The notes beneath the pieces were generated by a model, which was given only the letters and a program-made list of their open reading frames with translations, was not told where the DNA came from and did not search any database. A stretch of 46,417 bases of DNA from Melioribacteraceae bacterium (GTDB taxonomy: Bacteria > Bacteroidota > Ignavibacteria > Ignavibacteriales > Melioribacteraceae), in contig JAIOZI010000040.1 in assembly GCA_021740785.1 (NCBI GenBank), forward strand, positions 1-46,417, given 5' to 3'. The position numbers and the translations under genes were made by a program. Position 1 is the stretch's first letter. Each line of letters starts with the position of its first letter. Below are positions 8,683 to 17,647 of the stretch, in pieces.

Positions 8683-10140
8683 ATGAAATTAAAAATTGTA
8701 TTCGTATCAATGATGATAATTGGATTAGTTTCATTTGTGAATGCACAAAATGATAATGATGTTTTAAGACTCAGCGAGCCGGGCATCGGAAGCAGCGCCA
8801 GAGCTTTGGGTATGGGGAATGCGTATGTTGCTGTCAGCGATGATTATTCAGGCGCCGCATTTAATCCTGCAGGATTAGGACTTATTAGAAAGATGGAGAT
8901 GAGCGGTGGTCTGCAATATAATTCGCTGGGTAATGAATCTTTATTTTTCGGTAACACGACTGATTATTCAAGTAGTAAAACAGGGCTTAACCAATTCGGT
9001 TTTGTTTTTCCGTTCCCCACTTTTAGAGGCAGTTTGGTTTTCTCACTTGGGTACAACAAAATAAAGGATTTCAACTACGCCCAAAAATTTGACGGTTATA
9101 ACAACAACAGTAATTCGATGATTCAGTATCTAACCGGTTTTAATGATGATGTTCCTTTCCTCCTCGGATTGAGCTACCCTGTTTATGATAACAATACAGG
9201 CGATTATTTGTATGACAATACAAAAATAAACGGACAACTTAATCAGAGCGGAACAATATTAAAACAAGGCAGTTTGAATAGTTGGTCACTTGCTGGCGCA
9301 GTTGAAATTGCACCGGAATTATACGTTGGCGCAACACTTAATATTCTTTCCGGTGATTACTCAAGCAACAGGGAATACTACGAAGATGATACAAAGGATG
9401 TTTATCCCAATTCCATGCTATTAGATCCGGCTGAACCGGCAACTGCGGGTTTCAACACATTTTATTTTAATGATTTTCTTGAATGGGAATTATCAGGATG
9501 GGATTTGAAGGTCGGTCTTTTGTATCAGCTTAGAAATAATTTCCGATTCGGCGCTTCCATTAAATTCCCAAGTTCAATAACTATTGACGAACTTTATTAC
9601 GTTGATGGCTATTCGGATTTTGAAAGCAGCGGAGGATTTGAACTTGATCCTCAATCAATAAGCAGTGAAATAGAATATAAAGTTAAAACTCCCTTCGAAT
9701 TTACAGCAGGATTCTCCGCTAACTTTTATTCGCTTATTGTAAGCGCTCAGGCTCAGTTAATTGATTACACACAAATGGAATTTACCGAAGGCTTAACTCC
9801 GACGGATGTTAGTCAGATTAACAAAGACATTAAAGATAATTACAAAGCTGCCGGTAATTATAATCTCGGTTTGGAATATAATATCCCGTTCGTAAATATG
9901 CGCGTTAGAGGAGGTTTCATGTATATGACTTCTCCATATAAAGATGATCCGTCACAATTCGACAAAAAATATTTGACCGCCGGAATTGGTTTTCTCGCAG
10001 GTAGATTGTTAGCGGTTGATATCGGATATGCTCATGGCTGGTGGGAAACTTTTTCCGATAATTATGGTTTTGCATTATCTCGCACAACTGAAAAAATATC
10101 GTTGGATAATTTTATTGTTACTCTTGGATATAGATTTTAA
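8683..10140 (+). CDS. OMPP1/FadL-type or PorV/PorQ-like outer-membrane barrel
   Basis: Outer-membrane protein of 485 residues. ATG at 8683 has AGGAGA seven bases upstream and starts a signal peptide ending FVNA-Q. The mature N-terminus ('GIGSSARALGMGNAYVAVSD', then 'GAAFNPAGLG') is the signature shared by the FadL/OMPP1 and PorV/PorQ barrels. The rest is a strand-rich barrel ending in the aromatic residue of 'VTLGYRF'. In T9SS, PorV shuttles cargo to PorU; this protein is longer than usual PorV and not next to porU, so a transport barrel is an equal possibility. It is third in an operon with two lipoproteins, one base after the previous stop. Confidence 0.8.
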   Translation: MKLKIVFVSMMIIGLVSFVNAQNDNDVLRLSEPGIGSSARALGMGNAYVAVSDDYSGAAFNPAGLGLIRKMEMSGGLQYNSLGNESLFFGNTTDYSSSKTGLNQFGFVFPFPTFRGSLVFSLGYNKIKDFNYAQKFDGYNNNSNSMIQYLTGFNDDVPFLLGLSYPVYDNNTGDYLYDNTKINGQLNQSGTILKQGSLNSWSLAGAVEIAPELYVGATLNILSGDYSSNREYYEDDTKDVYPNSMLLDPAEPATAGFNTFYFNDFLEWELSGWDLKVGLLYQLRNNFRFGASIKFPSSITIDELYYVDGYSDFESSGGFELDPQSISSEIEYKVKTPFEFTAGFSANFYSLIVSAQAQLIDYTQMEFTEGLTPTDVSQINKDIKDNYKAAGNYNLGLEYNIPFVNMRVRGGFMYMTSPYKDDPSQFDKKYLTAGIGFLAGRLLAVDIGYAHGWWETFSDNYGFALSRTTEKISLDNFIVTLGYRF

Positions 10141-10304
10141 TTGCTACCAGTAAATTCTATGATGTATGTTTATACATAATAGATATTGATTGACACATCC
10201 TAATAATTATTGAAAAAATGTGTAGCCCAGTTATGTACTTAAAATTTCTTCAATAATTTTTGTAGTACTCAACCATTCTATTTTTCATTTCTATCGATTG
10301 ATTT
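10141..10304. other. Intergenic spacer
   Basis: AT-rich spacer after the barrel gene and before the palindromic element. No gene, terminator stem with T-run, or RNA was recognised. Confidence 0.4.
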
Positions 10305-10457
10305 CAATTTGTTTAACCCAGATTTTCCAATGGAAAATCTGCCCTTCGGGCCGACAATTTGTAAGTTAAGAAATATCAGATACTTTGCCATATAGAAATT
10401 TTGGAATTCGTTATTTAATTAAAATATTTTTCTTACAAATTGTCGGGGTTAACAATT
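10305..10457. repeat. Nested palindromic (MITE/REP-like) element
   Basis: Three inverted repeats are nested or adjacent. CAGATTTTCCA and TGGAAAATCTG (10319-10341) are perfect 11-base arms around a single A. GCCC-TTC-GGGC (10341-10351) follows directly. CCGACAATTTGTAAG (10351-10365) and its exact complement CTTACAAATTGTCGG (10432-10446) enclose 66 bases. Imperfect outer arms (about 10305-10319 and 10446-10457, GTTTAACCC against GGGTTAAC) resemble terminal inverted repeats. No transposase is present. The right half overlaps the predicted 5' end of rsgA. Confidence 0.55.
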
Positions 10458-11449
10458 ATTTTTCTATTTTAACTAACCATTATTATGGAGTTCAAATAGA
10501 AGGCAAAGTATTAAGATCGGAAAGCAAAGATTATTACGTGCTCAACCGGGAGAATAAAGAAATCCGATGTACACTTCGAGGCAAGTTCAAAAAAGAATTT
10601 AACCTGAAGAAAGACAAATCATTTAAACTGGATTTTGCCGTTGTTGGTGATATGGTTGAGTATGAAATGAATCGCGACGGGACCGGCGTTATATATAAAA
10701 TTGCCGAAAGAAAAAATTATATCTCGAGGAAAGCCCCGCGGATAAAGGGCGCCAGCTACCGCGGTGAAAGACTCGAGCAAATTGTATCGGCAAATGTCGA
10801 TCAGCTTTTTATAATTTCGAGTCTGGCGAAACCTAAGTTCAACAACAAATTGATTGATCGATTAATCGTGGTAGGTGAAAGCTCTCACATCGATACTCAC
10901 ATTATTCTTAATAAAATTGATTTGGAAAATGAAAATGCGATTGAAGATTGGGAAAGGTTATACAACGATCTCGGGTATAAATTTCATAAAACAAGTGTGG
11001 TGAATAAAGATGGAATTGAGGAGGTTAAAAATTCACTTAAGGGAAAAACAAATCTTTTTTGGGGGCAATCCGGCGTAGGGAAATCTTCACTGCTGAATAT
11101 GATTTATCCGGACCTAAATTTAAAGACCGGCGCTATTTCAAATTCTACAAACAAAGGAACCCATACAACTGTAACGAGTGTGATGCATAAAATTGATGAT
11201 GATACTTTTGTAATTGATACACCGGGAATCCGGGAAATGGATCCTTACGGAATTATGAAACAGGACTTGAGTCATTATTTTATTGAATTTAACGAGTACA
11301 GTCACAATTGTAAATTCAATACTTGCACACATTATCATGAACCCGGCTGCGAAGTAGTTAAGGCAGTAGAAAATGGAATGATAACCAAAGAGCGTTACGA
11401 AAGTTACTTGAATTTACTTGATACAGTAGAAGATGATATGATTTTTTAG
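10385..11449 (+). CDS. rsgA: Ribosome small subunit GTPase RsgA
   Basis: Circularly permuted GTPase that matures or checks the 30S subunit. The order is an N-terminal OB fold (from 'IEGKVLRSESKDYYVL'), then G4 NKID, the P-loop GQSGVGKSSL, the switch region with NKGTHTT, G3 DTPG, and a C-terminal zinc knuckle (CKFNTCTHYHEPGC). All key residues are present. The start is doubtful: the only in-frame candidate is TTG at 10385, which lies inside the loop of a palindromic element and adds about 35 non-family residues ('NFGIRYLIKIFFLQIVG'). The real OB fold begins near 10496, where no standard start codon exists in frame. An inserted element or an unusual start may be involved. The stop overlaps the convergent gene by four bases. 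Confidence 0.93.
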   Translation: MPYRNFGIRYLIKIFFLQIVGVNNYFSILTNHYYGVQIEGKVLRSESKDYYVLNRENKEIRCTLRGKFKKEFNLKKDKSFKLDFAVVGDMVEYEMNRDGTGVIYKIAERKNYISRKAPRIKGASYRGERLEQIVSANVDQLFIISSLAKPKFNNKLIDRLIVVGESSHIDTHIILNKIDLENENAIEDWERLYNDLGYKFHKTSVVNKDGIEEVKNSLKGKTNLFWGQSGVGKSSLLNMIYPDLNLKTGAISNSTNKGTHTTVTSVMHKIDDDTFVIDTPGIREMDPYGIMKQDLSHYFIEFNEYSHNCKFNTCTHYHEPGCEVVKAVENGMITKERYESYLNLLDTVEDDMIF

Positions 11450-12345
11450 ATGCTTCTAACTTTCTCAGCCATAAAATAAATAAACTTTTCAACTATTTTG
11501 TCAGGCACACCATCAATATGTTTTGATTTAAATCTCATATCACACTGATCATTAACATAATCGATTATCCAAATTTTGCCCGTTTCATCTATTGTAAATT
11601 CAGTTGAGAAATAATCGAGTTTTGCCAACCCGGCGATCTTTATCATCATATTATGAATTTTCTTGAGTGGATACTTTTTGGTTTCCCAATCTGCCGGCTC
11701 AGTGTAAATGTGTGTGCGGTCGTCCCACCAAAGAGGAATTACATTTCCGAAAGCGTAAAAAACTCTGAACCAAATTCTTCTGCTCTTATTAACCGCGGGA
11801 ATTATTTTTTTCTGCAGTAAGTAATTGTCATCGGGATTAATTTTTCTTTCATTCATCACTTGCGTAAAATTTCTAGCATCGGTAATTACACCCTCGCCCC
11901 CGCCTGAATAATATGCCGGTTTGATGATAAAAGGGATTCCTAATTCTTTCATTTGTTTCTTTGTGATTTTAGGCAATTCACATTTATCGAGAGGAGGAAT
12001 GATGATCGTAAACGGTACCGGTAGTTTGTTGGCTTCAAGCACGGGATGCAAAATTGCTTTATCTACCGCAGCTTCAATTTGTCGGTAGTCATTAATAATA
12101 TATGTGGCTGAACTGCTCAAAAAATTTGCAAGTTCCTCGAAATCTTCATCCTCATCCGATGCTCTATCAAGGTAAGCGGTAAAAGTCAAACCATGATGCT
12201 TCACAAGTTCAGTCACTTCGAAGATGTTTTTCTTGTGGATTATATATGTAGATAAATTGAGTCCTTGGAATATGTGTTCAATTAGGGTAACAAACTCTTT
12301 ATCATAAATCCATTTGTATGAGACTGCTAAATCGTAATGGTTCAT
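11446..12345 (-). CDS. ATP-grasp domain protein
   Basis: Protein of 299 residues, probably cytoplasmic, with an ATP-grasp fold of the RimK/D-Ala-D-Ala-ligase kind. Visible elements are the ATP-binding lysine and glycine loop ('PFIIKPAYYSGGGEGV'), a central 'RRIWFRVFYAFGNVIPLWWD' segment, and the metal-binding strand 'IWIIDYVNDQCDMR'. The N-terminal third is a Rossmann-like pre-ATP-grasp region. Such enzymes join a carboxylate to an amine or thiol through an acyl-phosphate; the substrate cannot be told from sequence. It is convergent with rsgA, stops overlapping by four bases, and divergent from the TPR gene. No Shine-Dalgarno site is evident. Confidence 0.75.
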   Translation of the reverse strand: MNHYDLAVSYKWIYDKEFVTLIEHIFQGLNLSTYIIHKKNIFEVTELVKHHGLTFTAYLDRASDEDEDFEELANFLSSSATYIINDYRQIEAAVDKAILHPVLEANKLPVPFTIIIPPLDKCELPKITKKQMKELGIPFIIKPAYYSGGGEGVITDARNFTQVMNERKINPDDNYLLQKKIIPAVNKSRRIWFRVFYAFGNVIPLWWDDRTHIYTEPADWETKKYPLKKIHNMMIKIAGLAKLDYFSTEFTIDETGKIWIIDYVNDQCDMRFKSKHIDGVPDKIVEKFIYFMAEKVRSI

Positions 12346-12457
12346 AGTTCAATTAAATTTAAGCTGCAAATATATTCAAATTAAAGGCAGTATTCAATAT
12401 TTGGACTTGTTATTCAAATCTGTTTCCGATAAATTCTAAGTTTAATAAATTGTGATT

Positions 12458-14260
12458 ATGAAATACATTTTACTACTAACATATATACTTTTGCTTGCCG
12501 GATGTTCGGCTGATATTCAGAAATCCGACAAGGATAAATCCCCCAAGACCGTGAGCCCCGACTCATCAAATTTAAAAATGATTGCACAGGAAAAATTCAT
12601 TGACGGAACGATGATGGAGATGAAAGGGGATTATGCGCAGGCAATTTTAGAATACCAGGATGCATTAAATCTAGATCCCTCGGCGGGAATTTATTTTGCG
12701 CTGGCAAAAAATTATTTGCGGTTGAATAAAATTCCACCTGCAATAAAAAATGCGAGGATGGCTGTTAAGCTTGATCCTGAAGTTACAGATTATCAAGCGT
12801 TGCTCGGTCAGATTTACACAATGACGCACATGTATGATGAAGCAATTGATGTGTATAATAAGATAATCGAAAAGGATTCAACAAACCGCGCTGCCTACTT
12901 TACGCTGGGTCAAATTTATGAAATCGATAAGCCTATTCAAGCATTGAATATCTATAAAAAACTGCTCGATATTACAGGTCCGCAATGGGACGTACTGGTA
13001 AAAATAGCCGACCTGAACGAACGCATGGGTAACGTAGATGAAACAATCAATACGATGGAAAATTTACTGGAGATAAATCCATCCAATATCGAACTCCAAA
13101 AAGTACTCATCGAAGCATATATAAAAACAAAAAAACTTGAACGGGCGGAAGAACTGGTTTATGACGGCATGATTCTTTTCCCGGATGATCTTAATCTAAT
13201 CGAATTCAAAGCCAGCATTCATGCGCAAAGAGAGGAATGGGACGCAGCAATTGAAGAGTACAACAAACTTATTGACGCTCACGATCTGCCTTTCCAAAAT
13301 AAAATGAGATTGATTAGTGCATTCATTACACATTCCAAACAAGATACACTCCTGCTTCCGGCTGCAAAGGAAATGCTTTATAAACTCGACAGTGATTCAA
13401 CGGATTGGCAGTTAAAAATATATTTGGGTGAAGTAGAATTACAGGACGGAAACGATTCCATTGCGATTGATTACTTCAAACAAGGCGCTGAACTTGCCGA
13501 ATGGAATCCTCAGATTTGGATAAGGCTCGGCGGATTGCTTTTTGACAGCGGAAATTATGATGAAGCAATTGAACAGATGTCGACAGCAGTGGAGAGATTC
13601 CCGGATGAATATGTCATCAATATTGTACTGGGATTATCTTACTCTCAAAAAGGCAGACATAAATCGGCACTTCCTTATTTGGAAAAATCACTGAGCCTTA
13701 ATCCCAACGACATTACATCATTATCCGCAGTCGGCTTCACGCTAAATCAATTAAAAAGAGAAGATGAAGCCATGGAATATCTTGAAAGAGCCGTACGACT
13801 TGATCCGGGTAACTCGCAGGTTTGGGGAATGCTGGGCATGATTTACGATAATAAAAAGATGTGGAAACAATGTGATGATGCTTACACAAAAGCTTTGGAA
13901 TTAGATCCCGATGATGCATTGCTGTTAAATAATTATGCGTACTCATTAGTTGAACGCGATACACTGTACAATGAAGCGCTGGAGATGGCAAAAAAAGCAA
14001 TTGAATCTGATCCGGAAAGTCCTTCTTACTTGGACACAATTGGTTGGATATATTATAAACTTGGCGATTATAATACCGCGCTTGATTATGTTAAAAAATC
14101 AGTTGATAAGGATGAAAGCGCTGTTGTTATTGATCATCTCGGTGACATCTATTTTAAACTTGGGAAAAAAGATGAGGCTTTGGAACAGTGGAAGAAAGCT
14201 TATGAGTTGGATGACTCCATGGAAGAAGTAAAAGAAAAAATTGAAACAGGTGAATTGTGA
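12458..14260 (+). CDS. TPR-repeat lipoprotein
   Basis: Lipoprotein of 600 residues. ATG at 12458 is preferred over GTG at 12452 because it gives a compact signal with lipobox LAGC (C16). From about residue 40 to the end it is a chain of tetratricopeptide repeats, seen as recurrent 'A-x(4)-Y-x(2)-A-L-x-L-x-P' patterns such as 'GDYAQAILEYQDALNLDP' and 'DEAMEYLERAVRLDPGNSQV'. TPR chains are protein-interaction scaffolds; here it would work at the membrane facing the periplasm. The next gene overlaps its stop by four bases (GTGA). The order TPR protein, DUF4292 protein, EnvC-type LytM protein suggests one envelope-maintenance operon. The exact role is unknown. Confidence 0.9.
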   Translation: MKYILLLTYILLLAGCSADIQKSDKDKSPKTVSPDSSNLKMIAQEKFIDGTMMEMKGDYAQAILEYQDALNLDPSAGIYFALAKNYLRLNKIPPAIKNARMAVKLDPEVTDYQALLGQIYTMTHMYDEAIDVYNKIIEKDSTNRAAYFTLGQIYEIDKPIQALNIYKKLLDITGPQWDVLVKIADLNERMGNVDETINTMENLLEINPSNIELQKVLIEAYIKTKKLERAEELVYDGMILFPDDLNLIEFKASIHAQREEWDAAIEEYNKLIDAHDLPFQNKMRLISAFITHSKQDTLLLPAAKEMLYKLDSDSTDWQLKIYLGEVELQDGNDSIAIDYFKQGAELAEWNPQIWIRLGGLLFDSGNYDEAIEQMSTAVERFPDEYVINIVLGLSYSQKGRHKSALPYLEKSLSLNPNDITSLSAVGFTLNQLKREDEAMEYLERAVRLDPGNSQVWGMLGMIYDNKKMWKQCDDAYTKALELDPDDALLLNNYAYSLVERDTLYNEALEMAKKAIESDPESPSYLDTIGWIYYKLGDYNTALDYVKKSVDKDESAVVIDHLGDIYFKLGKKDEALEQWKKAYELDDSMEEVKEKIETGEL

Positions 14261-15039
14261 AAAAAGTTATAATAAGTTTAGCTCTATTGTTTTTCTTAAT
14301 TAGTTTGATATCATGTGTACCGTCGAAACCTGTATCCGAGGAACAAATATTACCGGCGGATAGATTGATAAAAAAACTTGAAGCTAACCGAAGAAAAATA
14401 AAAACATTTAAAGGGAATGGAGTGTTGAGCATCGACAGCCCGGCATTCTCCGGCAAAGGAAGTTTTGAAGTGCTGCTTAAGAAACCGGATACGATTAAAG
14501 TAGCAATTTACGGTCCCTTTGGAATTGATTTGGCTCAGGCAATTGTTACAAAAAACGAGTTTACATTTTTCGATGTGATGAAGAATAGAGCATTTCAAGG
14601 CACGAATAAAAAAGGAATCCTTAAAGAAATATTCAAGATGGATTTGGAGTTTGATGATTTGATGGATGCATTTGCCGGCGCTGTAAACCTTACCGATAAA
14701 TTGCGAAACGAACCTGATATTTATAATGTTGATGAGAATGAATATGAATTGACTTACATTGATTCACTCAGAGAAAAGAAATCAATTTACAAAGTAAAAG
14801 TAGATGGACTGGCATTGTTCGGATATCAACTGAAAAATTTTAGTGATAATATTTTATTCGAAGGAGAGTACCGGGAATTCCGGGATTTTGAAAGTGTGCC
14901 GGTTCCATATAAGAGCAGTATTACCGATAAAATTAATTCACAAAGTATTGAAATCGATTACAGGAATATTGAAGTAAATCAAGAGATACGAAAAGTAACG
15001 TTGATTTTACCAACGGATGTAAAAATTATAAAATGGTAG
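14257..15039 (+). CDS. DUF4292 (LolB-like fold) lipoprotein
   Basis: Lipoprotein of 260 residues. GTG at 14257 overlaps the upstream stop and has AGG six bases before it; the signal ends in lipobox LISC (C20). The body matches the Bacteroidota DUF4292 pattern: 'IKTFKGNGVLSI', 'FEVLLKKPDTIKVAIYGPFG', and a C-terminal strand region with 'EIDYRNIEVNQ'. The family is related in shape to LolA/LolB lipoprotein carriers, so a part in outer-membrane lipoprotein or lipid handling is plausible but unproven. The next gene starts seven bases before its stop, indicating translational coupling. Confidence 0.82.
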   Translation: MKKVIISLALLFFLISLISCVPSKPVSEEQILPADRLIKKLEANRRKIKTFKGNGVLSIDSPAFSGKGSFEVLLKKPDTIKVAIYGPFGIDLAQAIVTKNEFTFFDVMKNRAFQGTNKKGILKEIFKMDLEFDDLMDAFAGAVNLTDKLRNEPDIYNVDENEYELTYIDSLREKKSIYKVKVDGLALFGYQLKNFSDNILFEGEYREFRDFESVPVPYKSSITDKINSQSIEIDYRNIEVNQEIRKVTLILPTDVKIIKW

Positions 15040-16250
15040 CTCGTAATATTATATTTATTACACTTCTCTTTATTCTTCACTCAATTAAAATTTCCGCACA
15101 GGAAACAAAGGAAATTCAGCAAAAAAATGTTGAGCTGGATAAACTCAAATCCGAGATCACACGTTTAGAATCTGACCTGAAAAATAAATCGGCAAAAGAA
15201 AAAGAATCGCTATCAGCTTTGCAGAATATTGACGAGCAGATTCATCTGCTGGATAAATACTTACTGAATCTTCAGTTGGAAATAAATAAAAGCAATGCGA
15301 CTATAACAAGACTGAAAAATGAAATCATCGAGAAAGAAAACAATATCGATACATTAAGAAATCGTTATGCTGATTATGTTGTCTGGCTGTACAAGCAGGG
15401 CAGGAACACAACTCTAAAATACTTACTTGATGCCGAATCGTTCAACCAGGCTCTCATTCGTTACAAATACTTAGGCTACATTACTGAAAGAAACAAAGAC
15501 AGGTTGAACCAATTGAAAAGCGACATAGCCGATTTGAATAATTCCAAAAGCATGATTGAATCGGAGCGAAACAGGAATCTGCGATTGGTTCGACAAAAAG
15601 AAAATGAGCTTGCAGCGAACAAGAAAAAGAAAAACGAAAAAGAAAATTTAATAAGTAAGTTGAAGAAAGATCAGGATGCGATAACAGAAGAGATTGCCGA
15701 TAAAAGAAAAGCCGAGATACAAATCAAATCATTAATAGCTGATCTGATTGAAAAAGAAAGAGAGAGACTTACATCAATAAGAGAAGCAAGATTAAAAGAC
15801 GAACCTGTTCCGGATCTGCCGGTGATTGATTACAATAAATTTGAGGACTTCGGTAAATTAAAAGGAAAATTAAACTGGCCGGTTCGCAGCGGATCAATTT
15901 CACGAAAATTTGGTGAAAATCAAAATAGTAAATTGAAGACAGTTACATTAAATTACGGTGTTGATATAAAAACAAAAGAGAACGAAGAAGTATTCGCCGT
16001 ATCGGATGGGATAGTTTCCAACATAAGCTGGATACCGGGTTACGGCAGCGTTTTGATTATCACACATAAAAATAATTACCGGACAGTTTACGGTCACCTA
16101 ACAGAATTCACTGTGAGTGAGGGGGACGAAGTCCGCGCGGGCACATCACTTGGCAGAGTAAACAAAGGATTGGAAGGAAACATCATTCACTTCGAGATCT
16201 GGAATGAAAGAAATTATCAAAATCCTGAGGTTTGGTTGGTTAGGAGATGA
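15033..16250 (+). CDS. EnvC-like murein hydrolase activator (degenerate LytM)
   Basis: Secreted protein of 405 residues: a signal peptide (cleaved about ISA-QE), a long coiled coil (about residues 25-250, heptad-rich Lys/Glu/Leu), then a C-terminal LytM/M23 domain (about 285-405). The M23 zinc site is incomplete: N307 stands where the first His ligand should be in 'LNYGVDI' (D311 is kept), and I384 replaces the first His of the HxH motif before HFEI (H386 kept). YGHL is present. This matches E. coli EnvC, whose inactive LytM domain switches on amidases during cell separation. Inferred role: amidase activator in the periplasm. It closes the TPR-DUF4292-EnvC operon. A decayed copy of a similar 3' end lies at 17648-17779. 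Confidence 0.88.
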   Translation: MVARNIIFITLLFILHSIKISAQETKEIQQKNVELDKLKSEITRLESDLKNKSAKEKESLSALQNIDEQIHLLDKYLLNLQLEINKSNATITRLKNEIIEKENNIDTLRNRYADYVVWLYKQGRNTTLKYLLDAESFNQALIRYKYLGYITERNKDRLNQLKSDIADLNNSKSMIESERNRNLRLVRQKENELAANKKKKNEKENLISKLKKDQDAITEEIADKRKAEIQIKSLIADLIEKERERLTSIREARLKDEPVPDLPVIDYNKFEDFGKLKGKLNWPVRSGSISRKFGENQNSKLKTVTLNYGVDIKTKENEEVFAVSDGIVSNISWIPGYGSVLIITHKNNYRTVYGHLTEFTVSEGDEVRAGTSLGRVNKGLEGNIIHFEIWNERNYQNPEVWLVRR

Positions 16251-16399
16251 ATAAAATTTTGTTATTCCATAATGAGTGTTTCAATTAAGAATGGCAGCAA
16301 GCCGATATATTTTCCTTTTATGGGAAAAATATAGCTATAATTTTTACAAAGTTGCAAAAAATATCGGGATAATGTATATTAATTCAAAAATTAATCTAA

Positions 16400-17644
16400 A
16401 TGTATATTCCTCGTAAATTACTAATGGAGCAAATTGAAAATGCATTTGCTTCGATGCCAATTACAATACTAATAGGGGCTAGGCAGGTTGGTAAAACCAC
16501 GCTATTAAAAAATCTTCATCTTTCCCAAAAACATATCTACCTAATTGGTCAAGACCCGGAAACAGCGCTTATTTTTGAAAAAGCTAGTACGGCTGAAAAT
16601 TATCTTAGAATTAATTTGCAAAAGGAATTAAACGGAGTTGTTTTATTAGATGAATTTCAATTTATCAATAACATTTCGACTATTTTAAAATTATTAACAG
16701 ACTCATTCCCAAATTTAAAAATAATTTGCAGCGGCAGCTCGAGTTTGGATATTATTCAAAAAGTTGAAGAATCTTTGGCAGGTAGAGTAAGAGTTATTAA
16801 TGTCTTTTCACTTTCGTTTTCGGAGTATCTAAAATTTCAGGATGAAAGCTTATTCGATCTATATACGAAGTATGATTACAATACAGTTGATGAAATAGTT
16901 GATTCCAGGGTAAAATATTTTTTAGATGAGTATCTTCTGTATGGCGGATTACCGAGAGCTGCTCTTAATTCCGACAGTAAAACCAAAATTACACTTCTTA
17001 ATGAAATATATAAAACCTACTTGCTGCGTGATGTAAGAAATTACGTGAAAAATGAAGATGCAGTTGGTTTTAATAAACTACTGATAATTCTTGCTTCACA
17101 GATAGGAAATATGATAAGCATTAATGAACTATCCAGCGCATCAGGACTTCCATACAGAAAATGTGAAGATTACCTGTTTCTACTTGAACAAATGTTTATT
17201 GTAAAACTGATTGAGCCGTACTTTACAAATAAACGTAAAGTAATAAGGAAAATGAAAAAAGTATATTTTACCGATCTTGGTTTGAGAAATATTATTTTCT
17301 CTAATTTTAATGAACTTAATATGAGAAATGATTCAGGAGCTATTTTTGAAAACTATGTTCTGCTGGAAATACTAAAAATAATTCCTTCTTATGCAAAGAT
17401 ATATTATTACCGTACCAAAGATGGTTCTGAAGTCGATTTTATAATAGATGATCTAAAAAACAAATACGCATTTGAAGTTAAATACAAAAGGTTAATGAAG
17501 AAAAAGTTATTTAAAAATATCACATCCTTGGAAGAGATTTTAAATATCCGGCAGTCTTTTTTGATAAACATAAATATGAATAGTGATTTTGAAAAACTTA
17601 ATTTTATACAGGGATATTTTATCGAAAAAATAAGATTTAACTAA
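16400..17644 (+). CDS. AAA ATPase with DUF4143 C-terminal domain
   Basis: Protein of 414 residues from a widespread, poorly understood P-loop family. Walker A is GARQVGKTT (residues 26-34) and Walker B is GVVLLDEFQF, followed by a sensor-like 'ICSGSSSLDI' segment. The C-terminal DUF4143 region is typical: 'YFTDLGLRNIIFSNF', 'GAIFENYVLLEILK', and a nuclease-like 'YYYRTKDGSEVDFIIDD…FEVKYK' motif. It stands alone between envC and a decayed envC end, so it probably arrived by recombination. Such genes travel between genomes; they are not in themselves evidence of a defence system. Confidence 0.88.
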   Translation: MYIPRKLLMEQIENAFASMPITILIGARQVGKTTLLKNLHLSQKHIYLIGQDPETALIFEKASTAENYLRINLQKELNGVVLLDEFQFINNISTILKLLTDSFPNLKIICSGSSSLDIIQKVEESLAGRVRVINVFSLSFSEYLKFQDESLFDLYTKYDYNTVDEIVDSRVKYFLDEYLLYGGLPRAALNSDSKTKITLLNEIYKTYLLRDVRNYVKNEDAVGFNKLLIILASQIGNMISINELSSASGLPYRKCEDYLFLLEQMFIVKLIEPYFTNKRKVIRKMKKVYFTDLGLRNIIFSNFNELNMRNDSGAIFENYVLLEILKIIPSYAKIYYYRTKDGSEVDFIIDDLKNKYAFEVKYKRLMKKKLFKNITSLEEILNIRQSFLININMNSDFEKLNFIQGYFIEKIRFN

Positions 17645-17647
17645 GCT

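Noticed and set aside
10305-10384. Riboswitch upstream of rsgA
   Set aside because: The structure is explained by nested perfect palindromes with outer inverted arms, as in REP/MITE elements; no known riboswitch core was recognised.
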